6,547 bases of DNA from CAZHMB01 sp964533515 (GCA_964533515.1 CAZHMB010000029.1:1-6547), one strand, 5' to 3'; counted from the stretch's first letter, positions 1-6,055 are shown. Translations and numbers: made by a program. Notes: generated by a model not told the origin, from the letters alone.

Positions 1-1597
1 TTTTTCCAGAGTATCCGTCGACAGTTAGCATTTCTTGATCTGAAAGTTTTTCTGTTGCGTCACCTGTTCCAACAACGCTGGGTATTCCCATTTCTCTTGA
101 GACTATTGCTGCGTGTGCAGTTAAGCCCCCTTCGTTGGTCACAACTGCTGCAGATTTTTGCATTGCAACAACCATGTCCGGGTTTGTCATTTCTGTAACT
201 AAAATATCTCCTTGTTTTATTTTTCCAAGGTCTTTTAGATCTTCTATTATTTTTACTTTACCTGCTGCAATTCCTGGAGATGCAGCTAAGCCCTCGACGA
301 TTACCTCTCCTTGTAGCTCTGGCCTTTTTTGATCTTTAGAGATATTTTTTTCTAAATGTGTTGTGATCGGACGAGTTTGGACAATGTAAATCTCATCTCC
401 TTCTATTGCAAATTCTATATCCTGTGGTTTACCGTAGTGTTCTTCTAATTTTATTGCGGTTTCAGCAAGGTTTACTAACTCATGTTTTTCTAGAACTTTT
501 CTTTCAGATCTTTCGGGAGTTAACTTAACAATCGATTGTTCTCCTGCAGCGTTTCTTGTTATGGCTATCTTTTTCTTGGCCGTTTTTTCTTTTTGTACTT
601 CTAGTTCTCTTGAGATTTCATAGTTGTCTGGGGTTATTCTTCCAGAGACAATTCCTTCCCCGAGCCCCCAAACAGCTTCTATGATTATATTTTCAGAACG
701 ATTTGAGGGGTCTTTTGAGAACATAACTCCCGATTTATCGGAGTCGACCATCTTTTGAACTACTACTGCAAGTTTTGATTTTTCATGCGCGAAGCCCTTT
801 TTGTTTCTATAATATGTTGCTCTCGAGGTGAATAGGGATGCGAAGCATCTTTTTACACTATCTATCAATTTGTGTTTTCCTTTTATGTTTAGATAAGTGT
901 CTTGTTGTCCGGCGAAGCTCGCATCGGCTAAGTCTTCTGTCGTTGCTGAAGATCGGACTGCTACGAAAATTGGTTCGCTTGAAGTCTTTAAAATATCCAT
1001 TGCTGAACTCGAACCTGCAGGGCCATCAAAATCTTTTATATCCAAGTTTTCATAAGAATCAGATATTTCTTTTTCCAAATCTTTTGGCATTTCTGAATCT
1101 TCTATGAAAGCACGGATTTGTTTTGTAACTTCATTTAGTTTATCTGTGTCTTCGTAGTTTAAGTTATCAAGAAGTTCGTGCATTTTGTTTTTTATTCCCG
1201 CAGTTTCAATAAAATAATCATAAGCTTGAGCGGTCACAACGAATCCTGGAGGGACCTGAACTTTTAGATTGTAAATTTCAGAGAGGTTTGCACCTTTTCC
1301 CCCAGCGACGCTTCCAGAATTTTTATCTAGTTCGAAAAACCATTTCACAAAATCTTTTTTTGATGATTTTTCTGGAGTGTTTTGTTGGGGTTCTGGAGCT
1401 TCAGAGATGGAGGGCTCTTTTTGAGGAGATTCTTTTTTATTTTCAGAAATTATTCGTAAATCCCCACTTTTTTTTAATATTTCTTCAGCAGATTTTTTTT
1501 CATTTTTCATACGAGAAGTCATTTCATCTAAAGCTTGCTCTTTCTGATCGTCGAATTTTTCCTGTTCTTTCAAAGCGTCTTCAATTAAAAAATCCAT
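1..1597 (-). CDS. ppsA: Phosphoenolpyruvate synthase (pyruvate, water dikinase), partial at C-terminus, with charged N-terminal extension
   Basis: This cytoplasmic enzyme converts pyruvate, ATP and water to PEP, AMP and phosphate; in archaea it serves gluconeogenesis and sometimes runs in reverse. I translated the minus strand and read 532 codons before the left edge. The PEP/pyruvate-binding ATP-grasp domain runs from about residue 83 (FVKWFFEL, then AGGKGANLSEI at 98-108) to about 410. It contains VRSSATTEDL (214-223), SFAGQQDTYLNI (227-238), GVMFSKDP (290-297) and VQTRP (406-410). The mobile phosphohistidine domain follows, with GGLTAHAAIVSRE (490-502); H495 is the expected phosphorylated residue. 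The C-terminal TIM-barrel domain lies outside the window. Residues 1-82 are an acidic/basic, coiled-coil-prone and then Pro/Glu/Ser-rich tail not found on usual family members. The ATG at 1597 has GAGG three bases upstream, supporting this start. The gene follows ferredoxin by 75 bases on the same strand, probably as an operon. Identification is very firm; the exact N-terminus is slightly less so. Confidence 0.95.
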   Translation of the reverse strand, partial: MDFLIEDALKEQEKFDDQKEQALDEMTSRMKNEKKSAEEILKKSGDLRIISENKKESPQKEPSISEAPEPQQNTPEKSSKKDFVKWFFELDKNSGSVAGGKGANLSEIYNLKVQVPPGFVVTAQAYDYFIETAGIKNKMHELLDNLNYEDTDKLNEVTKQIRAFIEDSEMPKDLEKEISDSYENLDIKDFDGPAGSSSAMDILKTSSEPIFVAVRSSATTEDLADASFAGQQDTYLNIKGKHKLIDSVKRCFASLFTSRATYYRNKKGFAHEKSKLAVVVQKMVDSDKSGVMFSKDPSNRSENIIIEAVWGLGEGIVSGRITPDNYEISRELEVQKEKTAKKKIAITRNAAGEQSIVKLTPERSERKVLEKHELVNLAETAIKLEEHYGKPQDIEFAIEGDEIYIVQTRPITTHLEKNISKDQKRPELQGEVIVEGLAASPGIAAGKVKIIEDLKDLGKIKQGDILVTEMTNPDMVVAMQKSAAVVTNEGGLTAHAAIVSREMGIPSVVGTGDATEKLSDQEMLTVDGYSGK

Positions 1598-1600
1598 TTT

Positions 1601-1604
1601 CCTC
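1601..1604 (-). promoter_or_regulatory. Short Shine-Dalgarno-like GAGG before ppsA
   Basis: On the minus strand GAGG lies three bases before the ATG at 1597, within AAGAGGAAA. It matches the archaeal anti-SD core CCUC, although the spacing is tighter than usual. It supports the long N-terminus of PEP synthase. It also fits translation from inside a ferredoxin-ppsA transcript, because the other genes here lack such a site and appear leaderless. Confidence 0.45.
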
Positions 1605-1629
1605 TTTTGGGTAGTATTTAATTGAAAAA

Positions 1630-1637
1630 GTATAAAA
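1630..1637 (-). promoter_or_regulatory. Possible TATA box for a separate ppsA transcript
   Basis: The minus strand reads TTTTATAC here, in the 75-base gap between ferredoxin and ppsA. A start about 25 bases downstream would fall near 1608 and give a leader of about 11 bases carrying the GAGG site. This would let ppsA be transcribed apart from ferredoxin. The gap is AT-rich, so a chance match is quite possible. Confidence 0.3.
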
Positions 1638-1672
1638 GAGTTAATAAAGTTTATTGTTGTAGAGAAGAGTGT

Positions 1673-1852
1673 TTATTCACTAATAGCGTCTGCAGGACAT
1701 TGTTCAATTGCATCTTTTACACACTTTGGAGCGTCTTTCCCTTCGATATCTCTAGCCTTAGCTTTTCCGTTGTCTTCAAGATAGAAAATTTCATCACAGA
1801 TTTCGGCGCAAAGGCCACATCCGATACATTTTTCTTGGTTTACTTTTGGCAT
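1673..1852 (-). CDS. Small [4Fe-4S] ferredoxin, 59 residues
   Basis: This soluble electron carrier is too short for a standard ORF cutoff; I read it on the minus strand from ATG (1852) to TAA. It has one cluster motif, CIGCGLC (residues 9-15), completed by C52 in CP, so C9, C12, C15 and C52 should hold one [4Fe-4S] cluster. C19 and C44 sit where Pyrococcus furiosus ferredoxin carries its disulfide pair, so a disulfide is possible. The P. furiosus protein has Asp in place of the second cluster cysteine; this one has Cys. The second half lacks a CxxCxxC motif, which excludes a two-cluster ferredoxin. The protein is acidic, as expected for this class. Ferredoxins of this kind serve pyruvate:ferredoxin oxidoreductase and related enzymes, which fits PEP synthase lying downstream. 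The start is supported by a T/A box centred 25.5 bases upstream. The specific redox partner cannot be told from the sequence. Confidence 0.93.
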   Translation of the reverse strand: MPKVNQEKCIGCGLCAEICDEIFYLEDNGKAKARDIEGKDAPKCVKDAIEQCPADAISE

Positions 1853-1873
1853 TTTATAAAAAGAAGAGCAAGG

Positions 1874-1881
1874 TTTAAAAA
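1874..1881. promoter_or_regulatory. Candidate bidirectional TATA box shared by ferredoxin and adk
   Basis: The plus strand reads TTTAAAAA and the minus strand TTTTTAAA, in the middle of the 50-base divergent gap. The box centre at 1877.5 is exactly 25.5 bases from the first base of both start codons (1852 minus, 1903 plus). In archaea transcription starts about 25 bases from the TATA centre, so both mRNAs would be leaderless. Neither gene has a Shine-Dalgarno sequence, which agrees. On the adk side the box is preceded by the purine-rich AGCAAGG, a weak BRE candidate. Confidence 0.6.
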
Positions 1882-1902
1882 TGTTTGTTGTTTTTTTGTT
1901 TC

Positions 1903-2535
1903 ATGAACTTAATTTTTATGGGGCCTCAAGGAAGTGGGAAAGGAACGCAAGGAAAAATTGTTGCTGAGAGGTTGGGTTTCGCACATATTTCAACAGGGGA
2001 TTTATTAAGGGGGGCTGAAGGGGATTTGAAAAAAGAAATTGATTCTTATATTAATGAGGGCAATTTAGCCCCGGACGAACTTATACTTAGAATTTTACAG
2101 GAGAGGATTAAAAAAGATGATTGTTCAAAAGGGTTTATCCTTGATGGATATCCCCGAAATTTACAGCAGGCACAGGATTTGAAAGAGGTTGTGGACGTAG
2201 ATTTTGTTGTTGAGATAACTCTTGGAGAGAAGGAATCAATCAAGAGACTTTCTGGAAGATGTTTTTGTGAAAAATGTGGAAAAAGTTATAATTCTGTTAT
2301 TGATGTTTTTAAACCTAAGATTGAAGGAATCTGTGATGATTGTGGGGGAAAATTTATTCAAAGGGCAGACGATTATCCAGAAGCAATCAAGAAGCGTTTG
2401 GAAATTTATCGTAATGGAACTGGGCCGATTCTGGATTTTTATGAAAAGGATAATACAGCAAAAGTTTTTAAGATTGATGGGGAGCAATCAGTTGAAACGG
2501 TTACAGAGGATCTTTTTGGCACCCTTAAATATTAA
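1903..2535 (+). CDS. adk: Adenylate kinase, long-LID zinc-binding type, 210 residues
   Basis: This cytoplasmic nucleotide kinase catalyses ATP + AMP = 2 ADP. The P-loop is GPQGSGKGTQ (residues 7-16), with K13 contacting phosphate. The AMP-binding region includes STGDLLR (30-36) and DGYPRN (81-86, with R85). The LID carries C122-x2-C125 and C144-x2-C147, the four cysteines of a structural zinc site. Arginines R115, R119, R154 and R165 match the phosphate-contacting arginines of E. coli Adk (119, 123, 156, 167). This long-LID form is typical of bacteria and some archaeal lineages, unlike the short archaeal AdkA. I chose the ATG at 1903 because the core strand begins directly there (MNLIFMGP). 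An in-frame TTG at 1885 would add six odd residues and lie upstream of the predicted transcription start. It is divergent from ferredoxin-ppsA, whose PEP synthase releases AMP, and its stop overlaps that of the convergent phosphoesterase gene. A CMP/UMP kinase is unlikely given the zinc LID and DGYPR. Confidence 0.96.
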   Translation: MNLIFMGPQGSGKGTQGKIVAERLGFAHISTGDLLRGAEGDLKKEIDSYINEGNLAPDELILRILQERIKKDDCSKGFILDGYPRNLQQAQDLKEVVDVDFVVEITLGEKESIKRLSGRCFCEKCGKSYNSVIDVFKPKIEGICDDCGGKFIQRADDYPEAIKKRLEIYRNGTGPILDFYEKDNTAKVFKIDGEQSVETVTEDLFGTLKY

Positions 2536-3281
2536 TCTGTTTCTTTCAACTTTCCAAATTCGTAGACATTTTCTTTTCCCACTACGAAAACTTTGAATTT
2601 TTTTAAAGGAGAGTTAGGGACTATTGAAAATCCTGGCAGGTCTTTGTAGTCTTCATTGATTTCTGTTCCTTCAAGAAGGGGGAAAAAACTTGGGACGACC
2701 ACGAATTGTTTGCTTTTGTGTTTTCCTATAAGAAAGACTTTGTATTTTTCTTTTTTTATTCCTCCCGGGTCTTTTAAGTTTATGGCAGGATGGAGATGCC
2801 CCATGACTATTGTTTTAATATCTTTGTCGTAGATTTCTGGAAAGATTCTTTGCCCGTGAGTAAATGCCAGTTTTTTGTCTTCAGTGATGTAATAATCCAG
2901 ATAGTCACGGTCTTTGAGGAGAATTTTGTCATGGTTGCCTTTTATCAAGATAAGGTTTTTTTTAGTTACAAATTGTTGGAGAAAGTTCAGAATTTCTTTT
3001 ATCTCTTTCATTTCTCCTTTATCAAAACCGAAATAATGTTTTATATCTCCCAACAAGATTATTTTTTCCACTTCGTAGCCTTTGAATTTTATTTGATTGA
3101 TTATTTTTTGGATTTGGTCTTTTGTTGTTTTAATTTGGCTGAAGGGCAAAGACATTCCTTGTTTTTGTAACATAGATTCATAGCCGATATGCAAATCTCC
3201 GATTACAAGAATTCCTTTTTTTGGAAAGAAGATTGTTTTGTTGACAAGAATGAATTCTGGCCGAGTGATTCTTTTTTTCAT
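2532..3281 (-). CDS. Calcineurin-like metallophosphoesterase, Lhr-associated (COG1407-like), 249 residues
   Basis: This is a two-metal phosphoesterase with the full motif set: GDLHIG (28-33), GDIKH (78-82), GNHD (115-118), THGQ (141-144) and GHLH (161-164). The aspartates, histidines and asparagine in these motifs would bind Mn/Fe-type metals and the scissile phosphate. There is no signal peptide or membrane segment, so it should be cytoplasmic. Length and pattern fit the archaeal ICC-like family commonly encoded beside Lhr helicases, as here, where the helicase gene ends 30 bases upstream on the same strand. From that association I infer a nuclease or phosphodiesterase that processes nucleic-acid ends with the helicase; no substrate can be read from the sequence. 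The ATG at 3281 has a pyrimidine-rich stretch where a Shine-Dalgarno would be, and a TATA-like box 25.5 bases upstream. Mre11/SbcD is less likely: those proteins are longer and usually neighbour Rad50/SbcC. The stop overlaps the adk stop. Confidence 0.87.
   Translation of the reverse strand: MKKRITRPEFILVNKTIFFPKKGILVIGDLHIGYESMLQKQGMSLPFSQIKTTKDQIQKIINQIKFKGYEVEKIILLGDIKHYFGFDKGEMKEIKEILNFLQQFVTKKNLILIKGNHDKILLKDRDYLDYYITEDKKLAFTHGQRIFPEIYDKDIKTIVMGHLHPAINLKDPGGIKKEKYKVFLIGKHKSKQFVVVPSFFPLLEGTEINEDYKDLPGFSIVPNSPLKKFKVFVVGKENVYEFGKLKETD
2569..2604 (+). terminator. Possible T-tract terminator of adk, inside the opposing gene
   Basis: After the adk stop the plus strand has T-rich runs at 2569-2577 (TTTTCTTTT) and seven T at 2598-2604. 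Archaeal polymerase terminates at such tracts without a hairpin. There is no intergenic space here, so any terminator must lie antisense within the phosphoesterase gene. T runs are common throughout this strand, which weakens the call. Confidence 0.3.
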
Positions 3282-3303
3282 ACATATTTGGAGAAAAGGG
3301 GGG

Positions 3304-3309
3304 TTAAAA
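3304..3309 (-). promoter_or_regulatory. Candidate TATA-like element for the phosphoesterase gene
   Basis: The minus strand reads TTTTAA, centred at 3306.5, just past the helicase stop codon. This is 25.5 bases from the ATG at 3281, the same spacing seen before ferredoxin, adk and the helicase. The bases between are pyrimidine-rich (CCCCCCTTTTCTCC) with no Shine-Dalgarno. The gene may therefore have its own leaderless transcript in addition to read-through from the helicase gene. The six-base element is weak. Confidence 0.35.
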
Positions 3310-3311
3310 GT

Positions 3312-5957
3312 TTATTGGAAATTACCAGATTTCTTTTCGATTTCACTCATATAAATCCTATGCATTCTTTTTAGAAAGTCCTGTTTATCTTCCACCCTCA
3401 TTAAGTCCATGTGGCTTTCGAGCAGAAGGTTCAACGAAAATGGAGAGGGAATTCTAACAGGATTTGAAGAGATTTTTATTTTCTCTGACTTTATCCAATC
3501 TAGAACACGTTTTGCATTGGTGATGTCCATTAGATCTTCAAGAACTTCTCTTTTGGCTTCGTTGAGTATTGGAAATTCTTTGGATATTTTTCTGACAGCT
3601 GTAACAAGAAAATGGGATTTCATTTGTTGTTTTTTTACATTTTTTCTTTGTCCTTTGTACATTCTTAGAATCATTAAAGATCTTGTGGCGCAATGCCTGA
3701 ATCTTCTTGTCAAGATGTCTGTTTTTTCAATTGCTTCTTTTAAAATATTCTCAAGATCTTTTGAATCAAGCTTTTCAAGAGCGGTTTCAAAATATTTTAT
3801 TGGATTTTGATCACTTGAAAAACCTGCAAAGTAGAAACCCCTGTCGCTGATGCCGATCTCCAAATCCCTTTTTAATTTTTGGCCGATCAGAAATCCTAAT
3901 GCTCTGGACAACGCGTCATTTACTCTTCGGCCGTACATGCTGTTTACTAGGAGGTATTCCTTTTTCTCCTTTTCGTCTATATAATGTTCTGCAGTGATGA
4001 GGTTTTTGTCAGGGAATTCTGAAAATTTATGTTGTTGAGAAAAATAATTGTATATTTCCCTGGCTGGTTTTGGAGTTAGATAAAGATGATTTTTTATGAA
4101 GTCTAAAATCTCCGCCTCTGATTTTCTTTCCTCAAATTTTTGTTTTAACAATGTTCGAAGTTCGTTTATTTCTAAAGCTGTTTCAAAACTTAAAGGAAGC
4201 ATTTCTGAAAACCAGCTTGGAATTGTTGGTGCCCTGTCAACTGCTGCTCGGACATAAAGATTCATCCCTTTTGTATATGCGTATAAATATTTCTTTCCTC
4301 CTAGGACAAAAACATCTCCTTTTTTCATTCTGCTTAGGAAACTTTCATCTATAACTCCAATCTGTTCTCCTGAAGGAGAAAGTTTTACAGTTATGAAAGA
4401 TTCTTCAGGGATGGTGCCTATGTTTGTCATATAGATTACACGAGCAAGTTTTCCTCTTTTTCCGATCTGATGTGTTTCTGGGTCGTACCATATTTTTCCG
4501 TAGACATAATTTTTTTCAAGGTTGTACTCCCCTGAAAGATAACTTATGACCGAATAGAAATCTTCTTTGGTTAGGTTCTGGTAACAATAACTTTTTCTAA
4601 TCGTTGAAAGTAGTGTTTTTATGTTCCAGTTTTTGCTTATTGCCATCCCGAATATTTGCTGACTTAAAACGTCCAGGGCGTTGTGTGGGAATTGGATATT
4701 ATCTATTTTCCCTTCAAACATCTCTCTTTGTATTACTGCACATTCAATCAAATCATCTCTGTCAAAGACTATGAATTTACCTTTTGTTATTTCATGTAAT
4801 TTGTGTCCTGCTCTTCCGACCCTTTGCAATGCTCGGCTTGATGCTTTCGGGCTTCCCATTAAAATTACTAAGTCGATAAATCCTATGTCGATTCCAAGCT
4901 CGAGAGAAGTTGAACACGCGACGAGCTTTAGTTTTCCTTCTCTGAGGTTCTCTTCAATTTCGAATCGGTGGTCTTTGCTTAAGGAAGAATGGTGGGCTGC
5001 AATATTTTCGTCTGTATAATCTGTTGGGAATTTGTCTTTGAAATAATTCACAACTCTTTCTGTTGCTGCCCGAGTATTTGTGAAGATCAAAGTTGTTTTG
5101 TGCTTTTTTACCAAGTCATTGATTAAGTGATACATTTTGTTTCTTGGGTTTGGATGTTCAATTAAATTATCGACAGGTGTTAGGACTTCAAGGTCGAGTT
5201 TTTTATTCGATTCAACTTTTGCTATAGCGACTTTTCTTTTTTCGTCTTTGGGGTTTATTCCCACAAGGAATTTTGCGACTTCTTCAAGGGGGGAAACTGT
5301 TGCGCTTAGACCAATTTTTGTTGGAAAACCTTTTGAGTTTGTATAGACTAATTCGTTTAATCTTTCAAGGCTTAATGAAAGATCAACCCCTCGTTTGTTT
5401 CCCATTGAGTGGATTTCGTCTAGGATACAGTATTCAACTTTTTGAAAAGCCTCTATGAATTTTTTTGTTGTCAGGACAATAGCTAAACTTTCTGGGGTGG
5501 TGATCATAATGTGTGGGGGTTTTCTTGCCATTTTTGCTCTTTCGCTTGTTGTTGTATCGCCGGTTCTTAATCCCACGCGAATTTCTTGCAATTCTATTTT
5601 TTTATCTTTTGCTAGTTTTTGAATTTCTTCAAGAGGTTCTTTAAGATTTTTTGAGATGTCGTTACTAAGGGCTTTTAATGGCGAGGTGTAAAGAGCATAA
5701 ACTCGGTCTTCAAGTTGGTTTTTTTCAGCAAGGAAGACTAGTTGGTTTAAAATTGAAAGAAAAGCGGTCAAAGTTTTTGTTCCGCCGGTTGGAGCTGAGA
5801 TTAAAATATTTTTTTTATTGTGGATGTTTAGGACCCCATATTTCTGGGCTTCGGAATAATCTTCGAATTTTGAAAAGAACCATTCTTTGACCAGAGGGTG
5901 TAAAACTGAAGAGATTTCTTTCTTTGAATATTTTTTTGCGGGATATGTTTGTGACAT
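3312..5957 (-). CDS. Lhr-family superfamily 2 ATP-dependent helicase (archaeal Lhr core type), 881 residues
   Basis: This 3'-5' nucleic-acid helicase family acts on DNA or DNA/RNA hybrids in repair and recombination. RecA domain 1 holds motif I APTGGTKT (55-62), Ia TSPLKAL (91-97), TTPESL (153-158), the DEIH box (180-183) and SAT (218-220). RecA domain 2 holds LIFTNTRAATE (290-300), TSLELGID (350-357) and QRVGRAGH (378-385). A winged-helix region follows (PHNALDVLSQQI, 424-435), then the conserved APTIPSW (576-582). W582 probably matches the tryptophan that couples ATPase to unwinding in mycobacterial Lhr. The DEAD/H-associated C-terminal domain includes NSMYGRRVNDALSRALGF (672-689), RFRHCATRSLMILR (752-765) and PSPFSLNLLL (837-846). 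The length matches the Lhr core without the long bacterial C-terminal extension. Motif I departs from the GxGKT consensus: Thr replaces the Gly before K61. The ATG at 5957 lies 25.5 bases from a TATA box, suggesting a leaderless transcript. The phosphoesterase gene follows 30 bases downstream. Whether it is aLhr1 or aLhr2 is not settled here. Confidence 0.94.
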   Translation of the reverse strand: MSQTYPAKKYSKKEISSVLHPLVKEWFFSKFEDYSEAQKYGVLNIHNKKNILISAPTGGTKTLTAFLSILNQLVFLAEKNQLEDRVYALYTSPLKALSNDISKNLKEPLEEIQKLAKDKKIELQEIRVGLRTGDTTTSERAKMARKPPHIMITTPESLAIVLTTKKFIEAFQKVEYCILDEIHSMGNKRGVDLSLSLERLNELVYTNSKGFPTKIGLSATVSPLEEVAKFLVGINPKDEKRKVAIAKVESNKKLDLEVLTPVDNLIEHPNPRNKMYHLINDLVKKHKTTLIFTNTRAATERVVNYFKDKFPTDYTDENIAAHHSSLSKDHRFEIEENLREGKLKLVACSTSLELGIDIGFIDLVILMGSPKASSRALQRVGRAGHKLHEITKGKFIVFDRDDLIECAVIQREMFEGKIDNIQFPHNALDVLSQQIFGMAISKNWNIKTLLSTIRKSYCYQNLTKEDFYSVISYLSGEYNLEKNYVYGKIWYDPETHQIGKRGKLARVIYMTNIGTIPEESFITVKLSPSGEQIGVIDESFLSRMKKGDVFVLGGKKYLYAYTKGMNLYVRAAVDRAPTIPSWFSEMLPLSFETALEINELRTLLKQKFEERKSEAEILDFIKNHLYLTPKPAREIYNYFSQQHKFSEFPDKNLITAEHYIDEKEKKEYLLVNSMYGRRVNDALSRALGFLIGQKLKRDLEIGISDRGFYFAGFSSDQNPIKYFETALEKLDSKDLENILKEAIEKTDILTRRFRHCATRSLMILRMYKGQRKNVKKQQMKSHFLVTAVRKISKEFPILNEAKREVLEDLMDITNAKRVLDWIKSEKIKISSNPVRIPSPFSLNLLLESHMDLMRVEDKQDFLKRMHRIYMSEIEKKSGNFQ

Positions 5958-5971
5958 GATTATTTTAAGAC

Positions 5972-5981
5972 AAACTAGTTT
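5972..5981. repeat. 10-base palindrome AAACTAGTTT at the lhr promoter
   Basis: This perfect palindrome overlaps the downstream edge of the lhr TATA box and lies within the region RNA polymerase covers before initiation. A dimeric repressor bound here would block transcription. No second copy was seen in the window, and short AT-rich palindromes occur by chance, so an operator role is only possible. Confidence 0.3.
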
Positions 5982-5986
5982 AAATA
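5979..5986 (-). promoter_or_regulatory. TATA box of the lhr gene
   Basis: The minus strand reads TATTTAAA, close to the archaeal TATA consensus. Its centre is 25.5 bases from the A of the ATG at 5957, so transcription should begin at or next to the start codon. No Shine-Dalgarno is present. It probably drives lhr and, by read-through, the phosphoesterase gene. Confidence 0.6.
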
Positions 5987-6012
5987 TTAAAGTTACTCTC
6001 AGAAAGTGGATT

Positions 6013-6030
6013 AAGGGGTTTTAAGGTTTT
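6013..6030 (+). repeat. G-rich direct repeat, copy 1 (AAG4 TTTT AAG2 TTTT)
   Basis: The plus strand reads AAGGGGTTTTAAGGTTTT. It is matched about 90 bases further on by AAGGGGGTTTTAAGGGTT at 6103-6120, differing by one extra G in each G run. Both copies lie in the intergenic region between lhr and the zinc-ribbon gene. No function can be assigned; a protein-binding site or a decayed duplication are possibilities. Confidence 0.45.
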
Positions 6031-6042
6031 CTAGTGAAATTA

Positions 6043-6055
6043 AACAAGAATTGTT
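6043..6055. repeat. Short inverted repeat AACAA-GAA-TTGTT
   Basis: Five-base arms are perfectly complementary around a three-base spacer. It lies midway in the lhr/zinc-ribbon intergenic region, well upstream of both predicted TATA boxes. It could be a regulator half-site pair, but an inverted repeat this short is weak evidence. Confidence 0.2.

Noticed and set aside
135..1614. Several plus-strand open frames opposite the PEP synthase gene
   Set aside because: They are shadows of a coding strand with continuous PEP synthase motifs. Their translations are low-complexity and match no family I know.
1673..1852. Two-cluster (2[4Fe-4S]) ferredoxin
   Set aside because: The second half has only C44 and C52, with no CxxCxxC motif, so only one cluster can be built.
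1885..1902. Upstream in-frame TTG start for adenylate kinase adding six residues
   Set aside because: The added residues are not part of the fold, which starts at MNLIFMGP. The predicted transcription start is at 1903, and there is no ribosome-binding site before 1885.
1622..1906. Plus-strand open frame across the ferredoxin gene and promoter region
   Set aside because: The minus strand encodes a complete ferredoxin with cluster cysteines here. The plus-strand frame would run through the divergent promoter and into adk.
2046..2596. Open frames overlapping adenylate kinase on both strands
   Set aside because: The adk frame has all catalytic motifs and the zinc site; the alternatives are antisense or shifted-frame shadows.
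2532..3281. Mre11/SbcD nuclease as identity of the phosphoesterase
   Set aside because: At 249 residues it is too short, no Rad50/SbcC partner is present, and the Lhr neighbour fits the COG1407-like family better.
2790..5890. Plus-strand open frames opposite the phosphoesterase and helicase genes
   Set aside because: The minus strand carries full motif sets of two known families throughout. The opposing frames are Phe/Leu/Ser-rich, as expected from the complement of AT-rich coding DNA.
6013..6030. Telomere-like GGGGTTTT repeat
   Set aside because: Only two imperfect copies about 90 bases apart occur, between ordinary genes. There is no tandem array, so the likeness to ciliate telomere repeats is chance.
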